This document shows, piece after piece, positions 5,001 to 10,246 of a stretch of DNA of 10,246 nucleotides (the first letter of the stretch is position 1; the number at the start of each line of letters is the position of its first letter). The notes beneath the pieces are model-generated. The model did no database searches. It was not told the DNA's origin and saw nothing but the letters and a program-made list of their open reading frames with translations. The translations under genes were made by a program, and so were the position numbers. The stretch is from NCBI RefSeq assembly GCF_001949145.1, contig NW_019091385.1:1604615-1614860 (forward strand), in the 5' to 3' direction. The stretch is from Acanthaster planci (lineage: Eukaryota; Echinodermata; Asteroidea; Valvatida; Acanthasteridae).

Positions 5001-7809
5001 CTACTTTTGTTACAAATTAAAGGTAACACTTCATTTAATAAAAAGGTGGGGGAGATTACCCTCTAATGTTTAGACCAATGTGCTGCTATACGTACAAAAA
5101 CAGAGCCCTGTTTCGGGGAAATGGTCCACCAGGATTGTGAACAATGCCATTTGTTAAGTGATCTTTATATTTTAAGGGTATCCAGGTACCCAGTATTGGT
5201 ATAAAATGGGTACCCAGTTCCAAAAATACCCCTAAATGCACACCCCTATACAAAGGTGTTGTAAGTTGTTAAAGACGAAACTACTACATGTCTCCTCAAG
5301 ATGAAGCTGGAACTTGTTGAGGTTTGAAAAACCACTCTGCTCTCAAGAAGAGACAACAAAGCGCCCTCGGTGGTTCTGGTACAGGGCCAACAGCTGATGC
5401 CCCACTTCTAAACGCTCACATTTTACAGAGACTGTGATGATCAACATTACAATACCTGGAATATGTGTAAGCTCTGATCTTCCCCAGCTGTTAGTACAAC
5501 CTGAGATGTAGGATGAAACTCCAAAGCCGAAAGCCTTCCCTTGAATTCAAAAAAGAATAAGGCCAATATTTTGAAATAAATGTCCTGTTAAAGGTAAGCG
5601 ACTTGAATATCCTTTAAGCAGTGTAGCAATGTACAAGTAATCCGAAAGGACCAATATCTGCTTAAGGGCAGAATTTTGCTTGGAAAATATCTGCTAAGCA
5701 AAAAGATGTTTACCAGCCAAAATGTCACACACTGTATACTTTCTGCAACTGATTTCCCGCAGGTTTTGCTGAGCGTGTAAATTTGTTAAGCGAGATTTTC
5801 CACAAAAGAACTCCATGGACTTGGGTCCAGCGTCACCGCATGTTTTCTGTACCAAGTTCCATAGGGTGTACACAAGATTAGAAGGGTGGTTAGCTAAAAC
5901 TGGCCCAATGATGTATATAGATAGGTAGGTCACCTTGGTGTACTGTTCCTTATTTGCATTGGTGACCTTCCTGACTTTGAGGAAGCTCTTGGGTAGCAAT
6001 TCAGAGGTTGTTAGGAAGTCACCGGTCCGTCTCAAGAACTTGTCTTCTTCTTCCTTGTCACTTCCGCTCTCATCTGTGACAAAATGAGAAAAAAAATCAA
6101 AAAAAGTCACTGTGAACTTGTGCATAATAGACCCTCACAATTCTCATTGTGTCAAACAGACTGATAGATCTCTAACCTAGAGAGCAAACCGAAAACTAAT
6201 TACTGGTGCATGTTCATTAAGACTGTACCTTCTGATTCGCTGGTTCTTTTCCTGCTGGACTTTAATTGGGCCCAGGATGGGGTGGTACCGACTACCTTCT
6301 CAAACCTGCAATAAAAACCAGATTGAAGTGAACATTTCATTGATTTCAGTAGTAGGTATCGACTCAGATTTGAAACATTATTAAGTAGAGTAGCTGAGTG
6401 TCAGTGAGTCTATCCCAATGCCGGTTTATTTTGGTACCAGTTAAGTGGGACTTAAGGCCAAGTTGCGCTTGGTCAGCCATCTGTGCCTGAGATACATGTA
6501 GCTGCCACTGGTTTGTGAACTCCCCAGGGAAATGAGATTGTTTTAGGAATACTCATAGGCCTGGTGAGAAGGTTTTAGATGGAAGTGCAGTACATTAATA
6601 TGAGAGTCCCACCAACATTGAAATGCTCTGTGCTCTTTCTGTCATTAACAGGATCAAAGAAAACAAAAAACCAATATTGTCCCATCTGCAATTCTTCAGA
6701 GACAGCAAAGAGGGAAGCCTCTGTAGTCAAAAGATTCAACTAGAAAAATGATGCATGTAGGATCTAACAGAATCAAACAACAGCAAAGTGGCAAGTCAAC
6801 AAAATCCAAATGTACCTAACAGTTACCATTGACATGGCTGCCTCTCATTACCCAGATCAGCAAAACCGACTACAGTTGTCTTGAAGGATATTGTTACTCT
6901 GTACAGTGGAACCCCTCCCTCTAAACAGTTTGGGTTCAGAACAGAACAGACCTGTTTAAGTAACACCAATGAAACTTACTGTGCTTTTCGACTATTGCTG
7001 AATACTGCCCCAGTGTTGACTGGCAATGCAGTCCTCTCACGGTTGCTATTTTGGTTTGAGCTGTGGTGAAAATGTCAAAGTAGGGAAAAATAAACATCCA
7101 ATTAACCACACCACAAGTGGAACTGGCAAGGTTTTGCAATGAGAAGTAATCAGCTGTATTCTTCCTGAACATTCCCTGATAGCTGCTGTCTTTTTCATCA
7201 GCTAAAAGCAACAGGTATAGTGTAAGGCTCACACTTACGTTATCAGAGTTAAACACCCTGTGATATTCAAGGACTCTGAAATTATTCAAGACCTTGCATA
7301 ACAATGAAGGAAACATTTGACTTATTCAACTACAGTCTATAAGCATGATGAGGGTGAGTGCAGTTTTTCAGTATACTTGAATAGAGTCCCTGATGGCTGA
7401 ACATGTATGGTAAAAATGCCACCTCATTTCTGTAATGTGTATGTACATACAAACATGTACATGTATAATTGGGTTTAATGCATGAATCCCACAATTAATG
7501 TGTCATGACTTGTGATGCCCATTGTTTTGTACACAATAAAACCCATCAAAAGAGAGGCGGTGTCCAAGTAATTTGGCTGCGGCTTGAAAATACGCATTAG
7601 TCTATGGTAGTGACTGCAACCAATACCCATAGATCTGTGTGTAATTTCAAGCCGCAGTCAACTCATTCACACACAGCCTGACTTCCGAGTGTGGGTGACT
7701 TGAGACTCAGACTCAAATAGTGATCTTTAGCAAGCCACCTTGTGTAATGCTCATCTTCGTCGTCTTCCCAGGCCGGCTTCCTCTGCTCTGCATCTAAGAC
7801 ACTGATTCT
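1856..7809 (-). CDS. UTP18: UTP18 (WDR50) homologue, spliced gene, partial at both ends
   Basis: UTP18 is a nucleolar WD40 protein of the UTP-B module of the U3 snoRNP/SSU processome, needed for early 18S rRNA processing. Joining ten minus-strand exons in phase gives a continuous reading frame that follows animal UTP18 in order: acidic KPAWEDDEDE, FEKVVGTTPSWAQL, FLRRTGDFLTTSELLPKSFLKV, EFHPTSQVVLTAGEDQSLHIF, VDGQNNPKIQSV, FSADGTEVIV and YVYDMIAGKL, APDGSF, KELICSLKMNG, DDGEVYIWDMKTRDC, SRDGQYLACG, GVVNIYD and PKPLKAVMNL. All introns fit GT/AG. The lysine/arginine-rich N-terminus and the last propeller segment are not found here, so the model is incomplete at both ends. Family identity is from remembered similarity and is strong; exon borders are inferred by eye. 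Confidence 0.93.
2111..2227. repeat. Small inverted repeat in intron j/i
   Basis: The arms 2111-2139 and 2202-2227 are imperfect inverted copies built around GTTTTGACTGG and CCAGTCAAAAGTCAA. The loop holds three AAGTCCA repeats. It resembles a degraded MITE or foldback remnant inside the 328-base intron between exons i and j. Confidence 0.45.
2359..2482 (-). CDS. UTP18: UTP18 exon i (VYIWD blade)
   Basis: A 124-base exon encoding DGEVYIWDMKTRDCIHKFVD then DGCIKGTTISVSRDGQYLAC, with split codons at both ends. It follows human GDGEVYVWDVNSRKCLNRFVDEGSLYGLSIATSRNGQYVACG closely, including the IWD that closes the blade. Acceptor CATCCCCCTTAG, donor GTGTGG|GTGAGT. Confidence 0.95.
2483..2967 (-). 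other. UTP18 intron between exons h and i
   Basis: 485 bases with a GTAAGG donor and a CCCCCTTAG acceptor. I see no gene or clear repeat in it. Confidence 0.7.
2968..3058 (-). CDS. UTP18: UTP18 exon h (WD40 blade)
   Basis: A 91-base exon encoding NKELICSLKMNGSVSSLAFS then GDGSKLFSFG, ending one base into an Asp codon. It matches human TKELIGSMKINGRVAASTFSSDSKKVYASSG. Acceptor TGTTTTATTCAG, donor TTGGAG|GTAAGG. Joining to exon i restores ...SFGDDGEVYIWD, an intact blade with its WD-type end. Confidence 0.93.
3059..3641 (-). other. UTP18 intron between exons g and h
   Basis: 583 bases with a GTTAGC donor and a TTTTATTCAG acceptor. I see no gene or clear repeat in it. Confidence 0.7.
3642..3745 (-). 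CDS. UTP18: UTP18 exon g (WD40 blade)
   Basis: A 104-base exon encoding YHERQPLCRFTVAPDGSFIA then FQGLYGFIHLVSAK after a split Glu codon. It corresponds to human KIVRSFEVSPDGSFLLINGIAGYLHLLAMK. Acceptor TTTTATCAG, donor GCAAAG|GTTAGC (weaker than consensus, but phase and homology agree). Ends in phase 0. Confidence 0.92.
3746..4568 (-). other. UTP18 intron between exons f and g
   Basis: 823 bases, the longest intron found. It contains the palindromic element at 4322-4458; otherwise it is AT-rich with no supported feature. Confidence 0.7.
4322..4458. mobile_element. Palindromic MITE-like element
   Basis: The arms 4322-4376 and 4403-4458 are inverted copies. The inner 38 bases (ATCTGGAT...GGTTCACT on both arms) differ at only about six positions, and the outer part (CCTCTGTATTCAC against CCTGTGTGTTTTAC) is weaker. 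A 26-base loop separates the arms, so a single strand could fold almost end to end. Size and form fit a non-autonomous foldback or MITE insertion in a UTP18 intron. No clear target-site duplication could be fixed. Confidence 0.75.
4569..4740 (-). CDS. UTP18: UTP18 exon f (second WD40 blade)
   Basis: A 172-base exon starting VDGQNNPKIQSVAIEQFPIT and running through NAHFSADGTEVIVSSRSRW to YYVYDMIAGKLERMSFLR. It aligns with human VDGKTNPKIQSIYLERFPIF...CFSANGEEV...VLYVYDMLAGKL, the most diagnostic stretch of the gene. Acceptor CCCGTTGCAG, donor CAGAG|GTGAAC. It ends one base into a Glu codon completed by the next exon. Confidence 0.95.
4821..4869. repeat. Diverged direct repeat, copy 1
   Basis: TACCCAGGTACCC, then about 18 bases, then ACCAGGTTCCATTTTTAGGG. 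It aligns with 5179-5233 in the same orientation. Confidence 0.4.
5179..5233. repeat. Diverged direct repeat, copy 2
   Basis: TATCCAGGTACCC, then about 19 bases, then TACCCAGTTCCAAAAATACC. It is the partner of 4821-4869 and also carries GGTACC twice, giving it a weak internal palindrome. Confidence 0.4.
5456..5539 (-). CDS. UTP18: UTP18 exon e (first WD40 blade)
   Basis: An 84-base, 28-codon exon encoding GRLSALEFHPTSQVVLTAGE then DQSLHIFQ. It is clearly the first propeller blade of UTP18 (human VQFHPGAQIVMVAGLDNAVSLFQ). Acceptor GAATTCAAG|GG with a T-rich tract upstream; donor CAG|GTATTG. Phase 0 at both ends, so this exon could be skipped without frameshift, but that would remove most of a blade. 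Confidence 0.93.
5540..5933 (-). other. UTP18 intron between exons d and e
   Basis: 394 bases with a GTGACC donor and an AATTCAAG acceptor. The minus strand is open for much of its length as a read-through of exon d, but the peptide resembles nothing and ends without a splice-compatible context. Confidence 0.65.
5934..6073 (-). CDS. UTP18: UTP18 exon d (acidic linker and RTGDF motif)
   Basis: A 140-base exon. After the split Asp codon it encodes ESGSDKEEEDKFLRRTGDF, TTSELLPKSFLKVRKVTNAN and KEQYTK. This corresponds to EEDEDDLLQRTGNFISTSTSLPRGILKMKNCQHAN of human UTP18, the lead-in to the WD40 propeller. Acceptor TTTTGTCACAG, donor ACCAAG|GTGACC, ending in phase 0. The frame stays open past the donor into the intron, which only creates an extended ORF and is not coding. 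Confidence 0.9.
6229..6305 (-). CDS. UTP18: UTP18 exon c (FEK...PSWAQ)
   Basis: A 77-base exon reading FEKVVGTTPSWAQLKSSRKR then TSESE, with split codons at both ends. It matches the FQHAMGGVPAWAETTKRK region of human UTP18, a conserved short motif before a variable Ser/acidic linker. Acceptor TTTTTATTGCAG, donor GAAG|GTACAG. The final G joins AT of the next exon to give Asp, continuing the acidic linker SEDESGSDKEEED. Confidence 0.85.
6306..6979 (-). other. UTP18 intron between exons b and c
   Basis: 674 bases with a GTAAGT donor and a TTATTGCAG acceptor. I see no gene in it. A further conserved linker exon was looked for here and not found. Confidence 0.5.
6980..7060 (-). CDS. UTP18: UTP18 candidate exon b (linker)
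   Basis: An 81-base exon with acceptor TTTTCACCACAG and a consensus donor CACA|GTAAGT. In the only frame that fits both neighbours it reads SNQNSNRERTALPVNTG, then AVFSNSRKA, and ends with CA, so that joining to the next exon gives ...SRKAQFEKVVG. Most UTP18 proteins have a basic K/R...QFE stretch just before this point. The rest shows little conservation, so the call rests on splice signals and phase. Because its length is a multiple of three, skipping it would also keep frame (7739 joined to 6305). Confidence 0.5.
7061..7738 (-). other. UTP18 intron between exons a and b
   Basis: 678 bases with a GTGGCT donor and a CACCACAG acceptor. It carries the palindrome at 7577-7657 and a TACATGTA-rich patch at 7438-7470. 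A pyrimidine tract plus TTTTAG near 7200 looks like an acceptor, but the frame behind it does not fit. Confidence 0.5.
7577..7657. mobile_element. Short palindromic MITE-like hairpin
   Basis: The arms 7577-7607 and 7627-7657 both read CTGCGGCTTGAAA...CTATGG from their outer ends, with several mismatches and one small indel in the middle, around a 19-base loop. The outer 13 bases are identical. It lies in the UTP18 intron just downstream of exon a. It could be a MITE remnant or a structured element in the pre-mRNA. Confidence 0.65.
7739..7809 (-). CDS. UTP18: UTP18 exon a (acidic segment)
   Basis: Encodes RISVLDAEQRKPAWEDDEDE followed by HYT and two bases of a split codon. It matches the QKKPVWVDEEDEDEE region upstream of the propeller in vertebrate UTP18. 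The acceptor is TTTTCTGCCCAACAG after a pyrimidine-rich stretch; a second AG two bases on (exon start 7807) is possible and would change the upstream phase. The donor is ACAAG|GTGGCT, a weak but usable site. It is the most 5' exon that can be recognised; upstream exons were not found in 7810-10246. Confidence 0.75.
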
Positions 7810-8618
7810 CTGTTGGGCAGAAAAGCAACAGTGTTGAACTGTGTAGGTAGCCACCACTTGTTGGAACATTTGAAGCGTTCACATTTTTCTGGTTCTATGA
7901 TTACAGTTCATGTCATATTATCCCTACATGCCAGAGAGCTGACTAATGACACAATCAATGACAGAATATTACATCTGAGATACGTGGGAATGAGTTTGTA
8001 ATATATAACCTTTCGCCCATCACAAACAATCAATAAATGAGTACACATACTGCACATGTATATGTATATTTAGTGCAGCAATTTGAGAGCAGTCTAAGAG
8101 CATTGGGATATTCTGACGTGTCCGACAAACCTAAGCATGTTAGGATTAAAATAAGCATCTCTGTGACACAACATTCCAACACGAGTCACTGACTGTAAAC
8201 CCCATTGCTTCATCAATTTAAAAAGCAAGCCGAGGGAGCAACCTAGTTTTTTCCCCACAAAAACTGCTTTCCCATGTCGTCAGTTGCATCACAAACTGAC
8301 AAATTGTTGATAGTTGCTGCACCACTGTCACTTCCTGGTGCACCAAACCATCCTATACGCCACACTGTGGTGAAACTGACGACATGTACATCTTACCGTT
8401 ACACAGCACAAACGTTTTGGTGTTCTTTACAAAATGACAAAACCAAACCAAAAAATTCATTTTCTTCATTGTTTTGTTGTGTTTGTGTTTTGGTTACATC
8501 AGCATCATCCTTACTGGTGTAACAAAGGCACGGCCAAGTGCATCCTCCTATCACAGACAATGAATGACAGACATGACAGACAGAAATCATGGTCACATTC
8601 ATCATGATCGGTGTGAGT
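7810..8618. other. No supported gene upstream of exon a
   Basis: This should hold UTP18 intron and possibly N-terminal exons. Splice-like signals occur (for example minus-strand TTTCACCACAG near 8363 and AACG|GTAAGA near 8395), but no frame behind them shows the K/R-rich N-terminus or the conserved E..V.G.. segment of UTP18. A low-complexity CAAAACCAAACC/GTTTTGTTGTG patch lies at 8430-8495. Confidence 0.5.
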
Positions 8619-8770
8619 CACTTTGCCCATTTGCCACTTTGCCCACGACCACTTCAATGACTTCTCCCTTTTGCTACTTCACCCATTAGCCACTTTGCCC
8701 ATTTACCACTTCTTCCTTTTGCCACCAAACCCACATGCCACTTCGCCCATGCGCCATTTCGCCCATGGCC
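8619..8770 (+). repeat. Tandem array of a 16-bp subrepeat (array A1)
   Basis: Nine successive imperfect units, nearly all exactly 16 bases: CACTTTGCCCATTTGC at 8619, CACTTTGCCCATTTAC at 8691, CACTTCGCCCATGCGC at 8739, CATTTCGCCCATGGCC at 8755 and variants between. One unit is 15 bases and one stretch (8650-8674) is 25. The reverse-oriented form of the same unit occurs at 9720-9805. Translation gives repeats such as CHFAH, but these merely reflect the DNA repeat. Confidence 0.85.
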
Positions 8771-9719
8771 TTTGTCAAAATTTAAGAGAGGAGGACACAT
8801 TAAAATAACAATCCAACCCTTCCTGAATCCATCTTGAATGCCAAGAAAGATAAAACATCATATTAAGATATGGTGCATTTAGAAAATGACAAGGTTTCCT
8901 TTGATTAAGCCGATGCAAAGTGAACAGTGGGCGTGGGCGCCAACCGGCGCATGTAGCAAGAACAGCGTGGACTAGCTTTGCCACTCCTTCGACAACATAA
9001 AGTACATTCCGAATTTTGACAACCCAAATTTGACATAAAATGATCAAAAACTTCAGAACTATTTCAGTGACTTAGTTCTTAGAATTAAAGTCATCTTCAT
9101 GCATCTAGATATTGTCTGTTTTTCGTGAGGTCTCAGTGCAGGCTGTTGGAAAACTACAGACTGTCGTAACAGAAACAATGCTTTTGAAAACGCTTTGGTA
9201 AGAGTACCTATACGGACAACATTAATTTTCCTTTAAAAAGGTTCAAACAGCCATCAGAAAGTGATAAGATGTCCTAAAAAGTCAAATTTAGCTGAGAAAA
9301 TTCTGAAGCATTACTTAGAAAACACGTTTTTTCAGACAAGTCTCATAGGTTTGTGCACAGGGGCATCAAGTGTTATCCGTATATGAAACTCTTTCCAATG
9401 CTTTTATTGTGTTTGAGACTTGATGTTTTTATTAGGCCATGAGAATGAAAGTTTTAGATTTGCGTCTGGAACATTTTGGAAAAGTAGGAGGCTTTTTTTC
9501 ATTATTCAATATTTATTTTTAGCAAGATGGTATGCGTAGTGGCCATACATGGTACGTACCCAGAGCAGTGCGTATGCATGTATCAGAGAATTTAATCATT
9601 TGTGTAGTACATTTAGGTAGGTATGTGGAGGTACCTATGATGCAGAGATTTGTCGATGAAACACAAGCCTGCGTGCTTGTAAAATTAGGCAAAGAATAGG
9701 CAAAATATTGTGTGGACCC
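8771..9719. other. Spacer between the two inverted 16-bp arrays
   Basis: About 950 bases with no recognisable transposase, reverse transcriptase or other gene. AT-rich, with short unspliced frames on the minus strand only. It may be the interior of a non-autonomous element or unrelated sequence between two insertions. Confidence 0.45.
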
Positions 9720-9805
9720 TGGTGTGGGCGAAGTGGCATGCGGGCAAAGTGCTGGTGGCAAATGAGTGAAGTGGCATATAGGCAAAGTGGTTGTGGGTGA
9801 AAGAG
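9720..9805 (-). repeat. Inverted array of the 16-bp subrepeat (array A2)
   Basis: Read on the minus strand: CACTTTGCCTATATGC (9774-9789), CACTTCACTCATTTGC (9758-9773), a 6-base insert, CACTTTGCCCGCATGC (9736-9751) and CACTTCGCCCACACCA (9720-9735), with a weaker unit at 9790-9805. These are the same unit as 8619-8770 in opposite orientation, and the array abuts the inverted-repeat arm at 9808. Confidence 0.82.
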
Positions 9806-9807
9806 CT

Positions 9808-10172
9808 ATATATGCAATCACACATATGAAGCCAAACCACGGTTCACAACCATGCAAAATGCATGACATCTGGATGCTCAACCAACCATAAAAACTTCAC
9901 GTGTGAAATTAGGCTCCAATAACATTCAGGCTTTATTTTCCTTTAAAAAAAAACCTCCCTGCCCACAATTCCGACCCGTGATTCGAACCCACACCCCATG
10001 CATCACAAACCATTATGCCGTAACCGCTTGACTACCGCAATTCACACAAATTGATGGTGTTTTTACTGTTGATATAACGATGAACGGCTGCACCGCAAGT
10101 CTAATACACATTGGGCATGCGCAACACAAACACAACCATCGTGGTTTGGCTTCATACGAATGGTTGCATATA
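9808..10172. mobile_element. Inverted-repeat element with tRNA-like core
   Basis: The arms 9808-9841 and 10140-10172 are inverted copies: 17 identical bases (CGTGGTTTGGCTTCATA) followed outward by 16 bases ending TTGCATATA with about five mismatches. About 300 bases between them include a tRNA-like promoter (9969-10040). Just outside both arms lie 16-bp tandem arrays (9720-9805 and from 10186) running away from the element. This arrangement is like foldback elements such as the sea urchin TU family, whose arms contain short tandem subrepeats. No transposase is present. Confidence 0.65.
9969..10040 (-). repeat. tRNA-derived (SINE-like) pol III promoter sequence
   Basis: On the minus strand, TAGTCAAGCGGTTACGGC (10017-10034) is a good A box and GGTTCGAATCA (9979-9989) a near-perfect B box, about 28 bases apart. 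The T arm and acceptor stem do not pair properly, so this is not a functional tRNA gene. A run of nine T on this strand (9953-9945) lies just downstream and could end pol III transcription. It fits a tRNA-derived SINE head or a decayed tRNA pseudogene. Confidence 0.65.
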
Positions 10173-10185
10173 CATGGTTTCGAGT

Positions 10186-10246
10186 CAACTCGGACCCAAA
10201 CCAACTCGGACCCATGCCAACTCGGACCCATGCCAACTCGGACCCT
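10186..10246 (+). repeat. Second 16-bp tandem array (array B), cut by the window edge
   Basis: CAACTCGGACCCAAAC, then two identical CAACTCGGACCCATGC units and 13 bases of a fourth. Near-perfect copies imply recent amplification. It starts 13 bases outside the right arm of the inverted repeat and continues beyond 10246. Confidence 0.9.

Larger units (their letters stand above)
4741..5455 (-). other. UTP18 intron between exons e and f
   Basis: 715 bases with a GTATTG donor and a GTTGCAG acceptor. It contains two diverged copies of a CCAGGTACCC repeat; the sequence between them shows no coding potential. Confidence 0.7.

Noticed and set aside
5694-6125. A 143-codon minus-strand ORF
   Set aside because: Only 5934-6073 is coding (UTP18 exon d); the rest is read-through into introns on both sides of good splice sites.
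7140-7205. Minus-strand TTTTAG acceptor followed by an open frame (DEKDSSYQGMF...)
   Set aside because: The frame that stays open is not the one required after exon a, and no good donor ends it.
8274-8522. Plus-strand 82-codon ORF and the opposing minus-strand frame (R..GWFGAPGSDSG...) considered as a UTP18 N-terminal exon
   Set aside because: Neither shows known motifs; the minus-strand candidate lacks a convincing donor and does not resemble the UTP18 N-terminus.
8619-8770. A CRISPR array
   Set aside because: The units are head-to-tail without unique spacers, in clearly eukaryotic DNA.
8623-8808. Plus-strand ORF with repeated CHFAH-type peptides, and its counterpart near 9720-9800 on the minus strand
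   Set aside because: The peptide repeats are produced by the 16-bp DNA subrepeat in changing frames; there is no sign of a real protein.
9969-10040. A functional tRNA gene
   Set aside because: The T stem and acceptor stem do not pair; only the internal promoter boxes are preserved.

Overview
This is eukaryotic, almost certainly metazoan, genomic DNA. Coding sequence comes in short exons of about 70-175 bases with GT/AG borders and consistent codon phase, separated by AT-rich introns of about 150-820 bases. There are no bacterial operon features. Frequent ACATGTA/TACATGTA motifs, foldback-type repeats and a tRNA-derived element suggest a marine invertebrate, possibly an echinoderm, hemichordate or cephalochordate. 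That placement is inference, not proof.

The one gene I recognise lies on the minus strand, from about 7809 down to 1856. It is a UTP18 (WDR50) orthologue, a WD40 protein of the U3 snoRNP / small-subunit processome. Ten exons can be placed by splice sites, phase and similarity to animal UTP18: 7739-7809, 6980-7060, 6229-6305, 5934-6073, 5456-5539, 4569-4740, 3642-3745, 2968-3058, 2359-2482 and 1856-2030. They run from just before the acidic KPAWEDDEDE segment to the GVVNIYD...AVKL blade. Neither the basic N-terminal part nor the last exon (normally ending in a GYF.xGN..G.AL.YRL.HY-like motif) could be found in the window.

Left of the gene (1-1855) the sequence is mostly non-coding. It holds a possible minus-strand polyadenylation signal (1026-1031), a CpG-rich candidate first exon on the minus strand (887-964) with a possible second exon (236-391), a competing plus-strand candidate first exon (337-403), and a pair of direct repeats bounded by GCTCG/CGAGC.

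The introns carry small palindromic elements at 4322-4458, 7577-7657 and 2111-2227, and a diverged direct repeat at 4821-4869 and 5179-5233.

The right end (8619-10246) is a mobile-element cluster. Tandem arrays of a 16-bp subrepeat lie in opposite orientations (8619-8770 and 9720-9805). Next to them is an inverted-repeat pair (9808-9841 and 10140-10172) enclosing a tRNA-like pol III promoter. A second, related 16-bp array begins at 10186 and runs off the window. The layout resembles a foldback transposon with subrepeat-built arms and is the most unusual part of the window.
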